From positions 62,001 to 126,000 of the forward strand of contig JARBJD010000148.1 of NCBI GenBank assembly GCA_033064195.1: DNA of 64,000 nucleotides, written 5' to 3'. The position numbers and the translations under genes were made by a program. This DNA comes from Blattamonas nauphoetae. Taxonomy: Eukaryota > Preaxostyla > Oxymonadida. Positions within the stretch are counted from its first letter, which is position 1, and every line of letters begins with the position of its first letter. Positions 34,990-46,488 of this stretch are shown here, in pieces. The notes beneath the pieces were generated by a model. It was not told the origin of the DNA. It was given only the letters and a program-made list of their open reading frames with translations, and made no database searches.

Positions 34990-36068
34990 ACTTTGGGATT
35001 ATTGGATTCGTCAGGAACTTGAGTTGCTTGATGAACGACTTAGCGTTTCGGATTGATTGGCCTTCGTCTGTGTCTTTCGTTCTTCTTTCTTCGTCGCCAG
35101 TTTCTCCTCTTTCAGCGATTCGGGCTTCTCCTTTTTCGTTTCTTCAGTCTTTGGTGTTTCAGTCGCTTGAGCATTTGCCCGTGGAGGTGGGGATGAACAA
35201 CTTTGCCAGCATCGGGAGCAAATGGGTTGATGACCAATTTTGATGCGAAGGGAGAAGCGAAAGATGTGGTTGTGTTTGGTCTGCACACCCCTCGGAGATC
35301 TCGGAGATGGACCTGAGACCCGTGTTGACTGCTGCAACAACAGACATGTTGAGTCGGATCGATTGTCGGAGGGGTGACAGCGGGATGGAAGAGAACCCGA
35401 GCTTGTGCATCTCGGAGTCCAATAAGTCGAAGAGGATCCGCTGAATCAGCTGGAGAAATTTGTGGGGCTTCCATTTCTCCTTCGAGAACATGTTCAGTCG
35501 CAACGCCAACATAGACTCGGCGATGGAGTGTCTCTCTTTGCGAGGGAGAGTGGCGGGAAGGAAAGAGAGGTTGGACTGTGACTGCTTCGTCTTGTCACAG
35601 GCTGACGACCGTTGAGCAGCGAGGGAGACGATGTTGCAGAGGAGCATGGCGATGAAACGGGAGGAGGCGGCAGAGGGATTCGTACAGAACGTTTGGAATG
35701 AGCGAGTGGTTGTGGGAGGAGACGAGGGAGAGGAGAGTGGGTGATTTCGTGTCTTTGCCTTCTTCTGGCGAGATGACATCAAGTTGTGGGGAGGTGAAAG
35801 GAGTGTCGAGAGAGCGGAGGTGGACGAGGAGCGACTTGTGGATGAGCGTTTTGACTGTTGAGAGTAGCAGCCCTTCCACCGCTCATGACGGGATTGGCGA
35901 AGAAGTGGTCGATGTATTGGCGAAGGACAGGAGCAAGTTCGGAGTTGTTGGTGAACGACGGCGAGGTTGCGATTTGGAGGGACTGATCTTCCGGTCGGGG
36001 AAACCTTCCTCGTGTCGCTCGATGGTTGCGAAAAACCAATCGAAATAGAATTCAATTCGAGAACTCAT
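34990..36068 (-). pseudogene. Decayed minus-strand gene fragment, possibly DOCK middle part
   Basis: Protein-like segments follow one another in different frames: EFYFDWFFATIERHEEGF (36060-36000), SELAPVLRQYIDHFFANPV, LLSTVKTLIHKSLLVHLRS, and RFIAMLLCNIVSLAAQRSS onward to 35159. The first resembles the WFFFE helix after the C2 domain in DOCK proteins, which would fit the DHR-1 piece at 38213-39690. At least two frame changes without plausible introns argue for decay. Confidence 0.35.
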
Positions 36069-38215
36069 GGTTCGTCATCAGAAGAGGCGATTGGGTGGCC
36101 AGACACGGTCAAATTTGACACGTCGTATCCAGTCGTCTCTGTGGTGAGGAAAAGCTCCCCGATCTTTTCCATCCCCTGCACTGGTCTGGTTCTCTCAACA
36201 GGATCACAACCAGATCCTCTCACTGTGTTTGCCAACGACTCTTCGCATCAGAATCCCAAGCTGTGTGGAAATTCAGCTCGTCCTTGCTCGTCGGTGGATG
36301 TTGCGTGGATGATCGTCAATGCATACTCAGTCCAAACAATCGTCCTCAAAATTGTGACGAAAGTCTCTCTCTCCTCGTCGATCGTCATCGAAAGTGGGCA
36401 GGTTGCCTCGTTTGAGAAGCACGCTGTTCCTCCCACACTCGTCATTCCGTCAACAGCTTCGCATGATGACTCACCTGGTCTCGTTTCTGTTGCTGGCACG
36501 CTTACCATCGACAAAGTTAGTATTGTTGTCCAAACAGACGATCTCTCATTCGTTCTCTTTGACGTGAATGGTGGAGAGTTGGTGCTGGATTCAGTTCACA
36601 TTTCTGGTGTTCCATCCTCATCTGATCTTGTGGATGATGCGGATGAACTGTGTTCGTGGGAGACAGGGCTGATCAAGTTGCACGATGCCACGATGAGCAC
36701 TCATTCGTGTGAATTCTCGTCGATTGGGATGGGTGAGATTTGGATGGAGTCGAGCAATCTTTCACTGAAGTCGACGCAGATTCTGAGCAATGGACCACGA
36801 TTCACGCGCTTCCCTTCGGCTCAGCAAGATGTGATGTGCAAATCGGGAAACATCACGATTCTTCCTTCTGCTTCCGACATGATCGAAGATCATTGGATCT
36901 CGTCGTTGATGGAATGTTCGGTATTGTTGAATGGAAGTGAACTGAAATCGCCGCATTTTGTTGCTTCGCTGGACGTGAAGAACAGCACAAGCACGCAGTC
37001 GAAACAGAAAGACTCGTTCTCCGTTGTGCTTGTTGGATCGAAGCTGATTCCGTGTGGTCTTTCATTGGAAGTGTCCGAATCGTCATCGTCCCAATCGTCG
37101 AAAGCGAACAAGCCTGCTTCGATTGCTCTCTCGTTGTCGTCTGTGGAATCGTGGAATGAGACTCACATCGCTCTTTCCGTCGCCTCCTCCTCTCTGTCGT
37201 CGCTCTCGTCGGATGCGAAATGGGATGCGTGCCTGGTCTACGGACACGACCTCCGAACCTCCTCGTTCACGTTCCTTCCGAGTCTTCGAGATCGAAAAGC
37301 TCTCACGCTTCAGAAAACGCTTCCGTGGCTGATTCCTGTGATTGTCTGCTCTGTGGTTGTGCTGCTGGCCATCATTTTTGTGGTCCTGGTGGTGCTCTGG
37401 CGCCGAAAGAAGAACGGAGCGTCGAAGGGATCCTCGCAACTTCTGAATGAGAAAGAGATGGACTTCGCTGACGAGGTGGCGAAGGTGGACGTTGAAGTCG
37501 CGGCAGGCAGCACGATGGATGAGATTCGCCATCCGGAAGAGTCGCCGCTTCGACATGCGAATGTGACGAACCCCTCTCCGCCGACAGACTGTGACGTGGA
37601 TCGAGAAGCGAATGGAAGACCGTTTGTTGCCAGTTCTGTGGAAGCGATGCAATGTGAAGGAGCGTTTGGGATTGTGTCAGTGGATGCGCACGATACTCTG
37701 TTCAATCGACTTCACAAAGGGGATGGGATTGCAGAAGCGAAGAGGAGAGGGATTGAGAGGAAGATCGTGCTTGGGATGATGAAGATGATTGAAGAGAAGC
37801 GACACATGTCATCTGGGACGCGAATGTCGCCACACTGGATCCTGCTGAATCGAAACGACTCGGTGTTCCTTCGTGTGCAATCGGAAGTGGAGAAGAGACA
37901 AGGGGAGAACTCAACGACGCTGAATCAAGGTGAACGATCGCTGTCTCACACGGCAGGGAAGGGTGGGATTGAAGAGATCCGTTGGCGAGCACCCGAGCAA
38001 GGCGAGAAGGAGGGAGAAATGAATGAATTCGTGGACGGATCGAAAGTGATGGTTTTTCGGCTCGGCCTGATCCTGTTTGAAATTGAGACTGGTGTTGTGC
38101 CGTTTGGGGAGATTGACGCAGTGAGTGCTCATCGGAACTTGGCAGCAGGAATTGGACTCCCTCTGCAGCGAGTGACGAACCCAATGACTCGCGAAGTGAT
38201 TGAAGGATGTCTTCA
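36060..38215 (+). pseudogene. Receptor-like pseudokinase fragment (MULE cargo)
   Basis: The frame is open from 35967 to 38420, but only about 36060-38215 reads as this protein: an ectodomain beginning near CGNSARPCSSVD, many short Ser/Val strands, one membrane helix (LIPVIVCSVVVLLAIIFVVL followed by WRRKK), and a cytosolic kinase C-lobe with SPHWILLN in place of the HRD loop, RWRAPEQ for the APE motif, and VFRLGLILFEIETGVVPFG. It lacks a signal peptide and stops short in the last helices at VIEGCL; the remainder of the open frame is antisense of the DOCK-type gene. Both ends are therefore truncated and it lies between two pieces of another gene. Catalytic residues are absent. Confidence 0.6.
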
Positions 38216-39690
38216 TCTCGTGTGCTTGGTTGTTGGGGAAGAGGGAGTGTATGGCGAGCCAGGAGTTGACGAGGAGTTGGGGGTGGGCTTGGCTGACGGG
38301 ATGATTGAGATGAGGTCGGTCAGTGTGGACAGGGCGAGTGTCTTCGCATCTGACACTCCATCTTTCCAGATCGCGTCGGGAGCGAAAAAAGTGCCGTTCC
38401 GAGTGGTGAACAAGCTCTGACTGAGATCAATCTGACGCAGCTCCCTCGTGGGCTGGTGGGCGAGATATCCGTGTTCCAGCCCCTCCTGGAAGCACAGCGA
38501 AGGCATCTTCTGGGACGGGTCGATGTGGGACGAAAAGAGGTTGAGGGGGTACACACAATGGCCGATGAGCTGGAGAGTCACTGGCTCCCCATCCTTCACG
38601 TTTTTGCATTCCAGATGGTAGAACTTGAAGAGGGCGTGGAGTGTGTTTGGGTTGCAGTGGGCTTCGGAGGGGAAGTATGAAAGGGGGAGTTTCACTTTGA
38701 TCTCGTCACCGAAGGTGTGGCCCTGTTCGTGGTACCTTACACAGCTCTTGTGAACTGTCAGCATTTCATTGCTTCCAATGCCCTTATTGTTGAAAATGAG
38801 AGGAAGACCAGGTGAAGAAAGATTGTCTGTATCTCTGATTTCTGTTTCGATGAGAATAGTTCTCATGGAGAGATCTGTTTTGAGAGATGTGAAGTCGATG
38901 CTTTGTGGGTATAGAAACAGGATGTGAGTGGCTGATAGGGAAGGACTGTGAGGACTGTGGAGAAATGGAGTGAGGACACGATGCGTATCCGATTGATGAT
39001 GCGCAACAACCGTATTCTGATTGTTGGATGTTGGAAGAACTGGAGCTGTGCTATAATTAGTCTTGCTTGAATTATGTCCGCCTATAGGAGATTTAGAAGG
39101 AGTGTTGAGCGGACGGGTTGATATTGAGTATGCATCCGCAGCGATGGGAGGTGGTCGAGAAGGTTTGGTTGGTGGTGGGCGATTTGGCACAGGTTAGCAT
39201 TGTGAAACACAAAGTTCTGACGGTACTTTGCAATTATAGTCACGTTGAATTTGATAACATCGCGACGAGACTCATCAAAAGCCGACTGGGTGTCAGGTCG
39301 GGATTTTTCGATCGGTTTCAGATTCAGAGCCTTCAATTGGTCAAAGAAGCTATCATCATCGAGTTTATCATCCATTTTCCGCAAGTTTTGAATTTGAAAG
39401 GTAAATTCTTCTTCGAATAGTTCTTTTCCTTGAGGACAGAAGCGAGTTTCAGTCTGGTACTTGTCTGATTCCACATCTCGATAATCGAATGGCAGTGTCG
39501 GCGTTCCAACTTGCGATAATGTGCCTCCATCGAATAGAGTCTCTGTTCCAGGTGACCCTGTCGATACTCGTCTTTCTCTTCCACTAGTTGAAGCTGAGCG
39601 TAGATCCAAAGGGTTCCCTTCAGAATTATCGAACGACTAAAGTGGAGTGGTCCAATACCCAAAGAATTGCCAGGTGTCTGCAAAAGATTG
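38213..39690 (-). pseudogene. DOCK-family N-terminal part with C2 (DHR-1) domain
   Basis: Minus-strand frame 39190-38213 contains a DOCK C2 domain: ILFLYPQSIDF, IETEIRDTDN, LPLIFNNKG, VRYHEQGHTFGDEIKVKLPL and LHALFKFYHLEC, the last two being the strongest DHR-1 signatures of zizimin-type Rho/Rac exchange factors. An upstream frame (39690-39260) with FQIQNLRKMDDKL and FFDQLKALNLKP is probably the preceding exon, with the junction near 39200 unresolved. The catalytic DHR-2 domain is absent; the gene is cut at about 38213 by the pseudokinase fragment. DHR-1 binds phosphoinositides in the family; this copy is likely nonfunctional. Confidence 0.6.
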
Positions 39691-41372
39691 TCTTTTTTGA
39701 GAAAATGGCCTGGATTGGATCGAATTACTTTCAGGAGGGGTTGGAGGAATAAACAGAGGTTGCAACAAAGCAGAAAGAGTCAACCTCGATGCTCCATTGT
39801 TATTTGACATGAACCAAAGAAGCTAAGTCGGGCACATAGGCAATTCACAGAGAATATGGATCCCCACTCCAGATCGATGTCATGTCATACAATAATCTTC
39901 ACGACGTCGCCACGAAATTTCTGAAGTTCATAGAAACAAGCAACTTTCTCCATGTACAACTACCTTCAAGTCGTGTTCTCCGATGGGAAGGAAGAAAAGT
40001 CCTGTCCAGCATTTCGTCTGATTCAGCCACGGAAATGATGGTGAGAAAGAGAAATCCTTTAAATAAGGGAACTGTCCGAGAATTCCATCATGTGAACGAT
40101 CCAACAATGCAATACCCCTCTCCCAGATGAGGTAGAACGGACCACAAAAATTGACACGATAGTTCGCAATAGAAGAAGCAGAAGTGGTCAGATCGGCCTA
40201 TCTCGACGACTACTTCAATCCACGCATCGAAGCTGGAACGGAGGCTGAATCGAATAAGAATAAAAAGACAAAATCAAAGCGGGTCAAACAAAGTGATGCA
40301 CCAATTCAGGATGAACCAAAATCTCCCTTTAAGAAGACAAGTACAATACATTCCAACTGCACGATTGTTGTGCTGGAACATCACGTTGACGGTATCCGTT
40401 TTCCGATATTCAGTTATTCAGCCACACTCCTTCCACAAAGTACACGCAGAAGTCGGATCCTTCATCTCCCTGAATCCCCTTCACTTATTGAGTATCGATT
40501 TGTTAATGTGGACTCAGTCGCAGGTTTGCTCAAATCTCATCTTTTCCTCTGCATTTATTCCTTTTTGTTATTAAATGAGAAGCCATCTTCAGCACCTTTC
40601 TTCAAAAAGGACCTATTCTCCTCATTTCTGCTCTTTTTCTTGATCAGTGAACGAGATTGAGAGATCGGAAGAAGGAGGTCGATTTAAAGTATGAATAAAC
40701 CGAAAGACGATCAAATTGTCTGTATTAAATCTTTCATAACGCTTAACAGGTAATTCATCTTCATTTCTTTATCGACTGTCACACTATCTCACTTGTTCAA
40801 GCACCATCTATTTGGTCTGTCTCTCTCTTGCGCCAATGATTTGTCCCAGAGTCCCAATCATCAATTTCTGATCTTACTTCAAGAACAAAATGAAACTGCA
40901 GGTAATTGCCTTGAGAAGAAGCAACGAATCGGTATTTGTCATTCACGAACTTCACAGTCATCGATCTGTAACTTTCGTACATTCAACATTTATCAGCATT
41001 CACCCAGCTTTATATCTCACCGGATCCCGCCACTACCGATCGATATCGAACTCGCTTGAGTAAAGGAGTCCGAAGCGGAAGGATGCCGAGCTGAAGAAGG
41101 CTGGTCTCCAAGCGTCAGGCGAAGAGGCATCGTGAGCTGAAGAGCCGACCAAAAACGAGTAACAAAAGCGTTTGGTGATGGTTGAAGGCAAGCAGTTTGC
41201 GGATGGTCGACGAGATAGCAAAGAAAGGACCCTTGTTTGTGACTCGTCCGAAGACGATGCTAAAAATGGATGACATGGCAGAAACACACATATATCTCGG
41301 CCCAACCCGTCAGCACCTACCAACACCGAGTACCACTCCCTCTTCAATCACCAATCTCCGAACGATCACTGA
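39691..41372. other. MULE interior without a supportable gene
   Basis: Short open frames only (for example 39882-40130 and 40184-40660, plus strand; the second is Lys/Ser-rich). No start-to-stop gene, RNA gene or repeat is recognised. Confidence 0.35.
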
Positions 41373-44300
41373 TAGTGCCCGGATAAACCCGCACAAAATA
41401 CATAAACCCGCACAAAATACATAAACCCGCACAAATTCTAGTTTTGAGAAATCAAGTTGAAATAATTGCACTGATCTTGAAATTTGCATTTTTATCTCAC
41501 CACATCACATATTAAATCTGTTGGTATCACTATTTTTTTAATGGTTGTGATCAAGATTGGATTCCACAAAAAAGCGTCTCACGAGATTGATATTTCATGA
41601 AATGAAAAATACAATTCAGATAATATAGTAGCAATTGTGATTACAAGGAGTTGACGCCATTTGCATCACACGGTGAGCGAGTGGGTTTCCCTCTTGCAAT
41701 GGTAGCCGAGAGCCAGCAGGATGGTCTGGAACTCAATGGTGAGAGGCTTGTGCGTGGGCAAGTTGCAGAGTGTGAGTGTGGTGTCAATATGGGTTGGATG
41801 GTTCATATCTTGCTGATAATTAGCTTTGTGGTTGTGGAAGGCATTGAAAACTAATGAAACAGGAGCTGAAAGAAGAATAATAGAAGTGAGAGAAGATTGA
41901 CAAGAACGTTGAAACAAAAGAAAGATTGAATGGAATGAAGAGGAAGGCGAGTATATTGACAAACCGAATGGCCTTGTCATCGAATGTGTATCATGTGTCA
42001 TCCGTTCAGTGTGCTCCGTCGACGTCTTCGGCTTGGATTTCATCAGATCGAGGTTGATGTCCTCCTCGAATTTCCGCTCTGCGCAACATGTCAGCCTGGG
42101 ATCCTGTGTTCATAGGGAAAGACTGGATGTTGAGTCGACACAAGTGACTGTGTCATCTTGAGCGGGCATGGCCTCATCAGCTGTCCTGAGATGGAGAGGA
42201 CGGGATGATGAACAATAGTTGAGTGGTGAAAGGAGACTACAAACTGATTCATCGATAAACAGAATTGTGATCTGACTTCAGAACATGATCATCCCACTTG
42301 CACCATTGCCTTTGATCCTTTCGAGAAAGCCTGGTTCTTCCCGTTATCTATCTGGAAAGATGAGGAGAAGAAAAGCACTCATCAAATTCCATCGAATGCT
42401 GAGCTGACGAGGATTTCATGAGTGGTACTGCGCTCAGGTAGAGAAGACACTTGGCGTTGATTATCCTGTTTATGTGTGTGGAAAAACTTGAGAGAGAATG
42501 AAGTTGTTTCTCACATTCTCCGCCAGACACAGCTCCACAATCGAAACTGCCAGTCTCGACTCCATCGCCTGCTGTCGCTTCACAAAACTCTCTGCAAGTT
42601 AAGTCGGATTGGTAGCGACATAGCACAATGACGTGTCGAGATCCAACAGAGTGTGGATGTCTTACGGGTTGGGCTCACACGGATATCGGTAAACCCCGCT
42701 GTTCTTCCCAAAACGATCACTGTTGACAACTACGTAGCGGAAGGAGACTCCATCCATCTCTTCGATCCCGATGTGGGGGGAATGCTTCCTTCCGTGGAAC
42801 TTCACAACGGTCCGCTTTCGGAGCAAGACAGCGTGCTGAGAGCGAGTGAATGCGATTCCATTGGTCTGGGATGCGGTGAATAGTAGAGACGAGATCCACT
42901 GGAGGATCTTCTGTTGGATGCGGAGCTGTTCGATGTCCTTAATCTGGCTGGGCCTGCCTTATGTCGTCGTTGCGGAGGTACGTGATGAGGAGGAGATGAA
43001 GTTTGAACGAGTCGGTTCGTGTTTTGAGGGCCTTCCACTGTTCGATGTGTCCACAACCTGTCTTTCCTTGTTTGAGATCTGTGTTGAAGCGATGCGCGGC
43101 GTCATCCATTCCTTTCGCGTTGAGGTCGTTGAACTGCCCAGTTTTCCAGTGATCCCACAATCTCTGCCTTTCCGCCTTCTGCCCCCAACCCAAACAACTT
43201 GAAGTCGACCATGCGAACCCCCTGCTGTGCAATGAACTGCTTGTAAGCTTGGAACTTGGAGGGCGGGGAACTCGGTGTATGTTTCGAATCTGTTCATAGA
43301 ACGAGAGTTGCTGCGAACTTGCGTGCTCCGGATCGTCGGGCTGGTGTTCTGAGCTGATTCGATAGACTTGGTGTCGTTGTCTTCTTCGTTTTCGGTGAAG
43401 ATACGAGGGAAGGCTTGTGCATTCATGATTACCTCTTCTCACGTCGAACACAATCTTCGTCAAGTTATTGATCACTGGATTCCACTCAGTCTTCTGTCCA
43501 GTGAGGATGGCGTTTCACGGAGAGAAGAAGGGCTTCGAGGACCAAAGAGAGAATCAGTTTGAGGCATTCGTTGAAAAGAGTGAACGCGTTTTGGAGCAAG
43601 TCTTGCAGTCTGGAACAATGGCAAGAGTCGATGAAGATGAGTGGAATGCGGGCGAGGCACATGATGATCATCTCCACGCATGTTTATCTGCCTCTTTGAA
43701 GCCGAGACCAGCTTCAGCACATTCGAGCACATCTTGTGAGCATTTGAGCAGAATGTGAGGGTGCTGGGAGCGAGGAGCAGCTCGTTCTCATATGCTTCGA
43801 CACAGTCGACCACCCTCGAAGAATCTGTTGTGATCCCCTCTCTGTTGCGTGGTCGAACACGATGACGATCGTTCCAACTGCGTTCTCTTCAACAATCTCC
43901 ATCTTCTCTTTCCGTCGATGATGAAAGGGTCAGGTTGGACGAGACACCTTTCTGGATGCTAATTTGGGGTGCATTGCAAACTATGAGAGGTCAGAGTTAA
44001 GCACAACTTCGGGAGTGTCAGACTCTTGACACGGAACTTTTCCACCTGTCTGAAGATGCACAGATCCTCTTCACTTCCGTCTTCAGAGTGAGGTCATTCA
44101 GGAGCGGTATCATCTCGCCAATGTGTGTGATGACAAAGTTCACAACGTGGAGGACAGTCTGGATCAGCTTGATGCACGTGCCGTGGTTCAAATTGCGTCC
44201 CATTCCTTCACTTTTGGCGTCCACTTCAATCACCGTTCTGTCGTTGTCGTTCGTTTCGTATTCGCTGTCTTTTGCTTTCATTAGCAACTTCTTGTCGAGA

Positions 44301-46458
44301 GGGCTCTCTTTGATGGCTTTCTCATTCTTGCCCGGCTTCTGGCCTTCCATTGCCTGTGTGACAGTCAAACTGGCGTCGTCCATCCGCATTCCTTTGTAGC
44401 TGGATCGGTGTAGCCGCGAGGCATGAACATCGCCAGAGACAGAAGGAGAGATGGGTTGCTATCAGCAGTGGCTGTCAAAAACGGATCCTCGTCTTGGATG
44501 ACTTGGAGAAGACTGAGAACTGGAGCGATTCGGACTCCCGTCAGCATCGATCCTGTCTCCACCATCAATCCAATGTTATTTGGACGGATGACAACCGATG
44601 CGCAAACGTCTGAGAGATTTGCTGTGATGAGTGTCTTGCTAGTCTTTGCGGAGTGACCTGACTTGGCAATGCCACAAGAAACAGAGTTGATACGGATGTC
44701 GAGTTGTGGGAGGTGAGCTTCGAGAGCAAGAGACGTGACGAAGAAGGCGAGGAGTCTCTTTCGAGCTATGAAGGTGTTGAGGTTTCTCTTTTCTTCTCTT
44801 TTCAACTGATTCGAGAGCTCCTTCTTGTCTTTCTCCTGATCCTGGTCAGCTGGTCCTGCCAAACAACATGCCTCCATCATCTTCAGAATCACCGGAATCA
44901 TGCGAAGGGCTTCCTTGAGAAGAGGGACGAGAATTGTCATGAGATCTCGCAGCCCACCCTCCGCGATGTTCACAAAAGCTGCACTCACATCGACTCTCAG
45001 TGTGGTCCTTGGAGAGTACTTGTTCATCAGCTCGTTTCTGATCGCGTCTTCCAATACTCGCATCTTTGCCACGGCAAGTGCGATCTTCGCTGCTGTCTCG
45101 AAGCGAAGTTCCTCTTCATATGAAGTGGAGATGATGATGAGCGGGATGATGACAGAGATTGAGTCGATGAATGAGCTTGTCGGGACAGTATTCTCGTCCT
45201 CTCGATGAACCCACGCGGAGAACTGGCTTGTTGTGACGATGCTGGTTCCGGTCAACTGGACGGTCAGAAGCTGAATGTCTGACTTGTTCGGCAGCACGTG
45301 GTGGTCATGTTTGGTTGGGCCATCGTTCCTGGTACGCCAGTGTCACACAACTTGGTGTGGACAGAGAATAGCAGATCGGTAAACTCACACACGACGGTGT
45401 TGACCAACTCTCCGCCCAAATCTGATGTGATGAGGGAGTCGATGGGGATTCGCATGCTGCCAGCCTTCCCGCCGAGTGTCATGACAGGAGGAAGGAAGGA
45501 TGTTACACTCGATCTGTCACTCGCTGTCCGTTTCTCACTTCTGGCTATTCTACGCCGAATGGATGGTCAAGCATGTCTAACTTATCGACTCCAGAATGCA
45601 CATGGACAGATGGGATCGACTTGTTGAAGAGGGAGTTGGCGAGCTTAATTATGTGCAATATGAGAGAGAAGAGTTCCTTTGGACAAACAATCCCAGCGTA
45701 CAGATTCTTGCGATGGCAGAGCAGTGTGACAGTGATTCCCTCGTTCATCACTATCTGGTTGTCCTTGCTATCCAATTTTCGCAGTCCCTCGTCGAATTGG
45801 GTGTGCATTTCTGGATACCGAGATAGTATTGTTGCAATTGAGCGATTCAGAGTGGAATTGATTCTTTTCTGGTTGGGAGTAAGATTCGCGAGATGCTCGG
45901 CGAAATTCAAAATAGAACGATTATCGTCGTTCACGCCCATAAAGCAATCAATCATATGCATCCGCATGTTCATTACGTCCGCTCCAAGTGATAGGTTAAG
46001 TTTTCCTTTCGACATTGCGAGTGAAAGTTTGGTGTCTGGAGCTCCGAGACAAGAATGATGGAATGAGATTGCAAGCGAAATTGTAGTTGGTGTAAGAAGT
46101 GGAAGGTAGTCGACAGCGTTATCTGAAAAGTTCGATCAAGAGCTGCGTTTTGTTCAGCGATCTTGGATTGTGTCTGAGAGCTAGGATGGCGGGTTCAGCA
46201 AGTTCTCGCGTTGTCTGGTGTGAGTGAAAGTTGTGAGGAGGAGGTGTTGAATGTGATAGAGCACAGTTTATCATTCTTCAAGTGTTCTGCACAAATGTGA
46301 CCCACTTTTTGATTTTGAACTGACTCCCTTTTAATCAATTTGGAGTAACTAGTTCTAAAAAGTGAAAAAATGAAATGGAAGGAATTAATCCATAAAGATG
46401 ATCAACATTTTGGATTTTGTGCGGGTTTATGGATAAAAGCGGGTTTATCCGGTGACTA
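41373..46458. mobile_element. Nested TIR-bounded element inside the MULE, 5.09 kb
   Basis: The ends are inverted copies of TAGTG(C/A)CCGGATAAACCCGC (about 18/20). The left TIR continues with a roughly 19-bp unit (ATAAACCCGCACAAAATAC) repeated about three times; the right has two related units. TGA borders both ends (41370-41372 and 46459-46461), a possible 3-bp duplication. The right end is 30 bp upstream of the MULE transposase ATG. The interior is filled by one minus-strand gene in pieces. Superfamily not assigned. Confidence 0.55.
41666..46015 (-). pseudogene. Large unrecognised protein gene filling the nested element
   Basis: Consecutive minus-strand segments look like one protein of over 1000 aa: start MSKGKLNLSLGADVMNM at 46015, then 45482-44365 (TTLRVDVSAAFVNIAEGGLRD, LDIRINSVSCGIAKSG, GLMVETGSMLTGVRIAPVL), 44389-44018, pieces at 43902-43486, 43475-42939 (YKLFGLG-type words in other frames; AHRFNTDLKQGKTGC) and an end at 41666 preceded by a plausible intron. 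The alternating strand-rich segments and short helices recall VPS13-like repeating beta-groove proteins, but this is weak. Several frame changes lack obvious introns, so it is probably decayed. Whether it is captured host sequence or the element's own gene is open. Confidence 0.4.
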
Positions 46459-46488
46459 TGAGGAGTATTGGTTCGAACTAGTTGTGGG

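Noticed and set aside
35967-36060. N-terminal start of the receptor pseudokinase at 35967
   Set aside because: This part of the open frame is antisense of the minus-strand fragment (EFYFDWFFATIERH) and has no signal peptide.
38216-38420. C-terminal 68 codons of the pseudokinase frame
   Set aside because: They are antisense of the DOCK DHR-1 gene and do not resemble a kinase C-lobe end.
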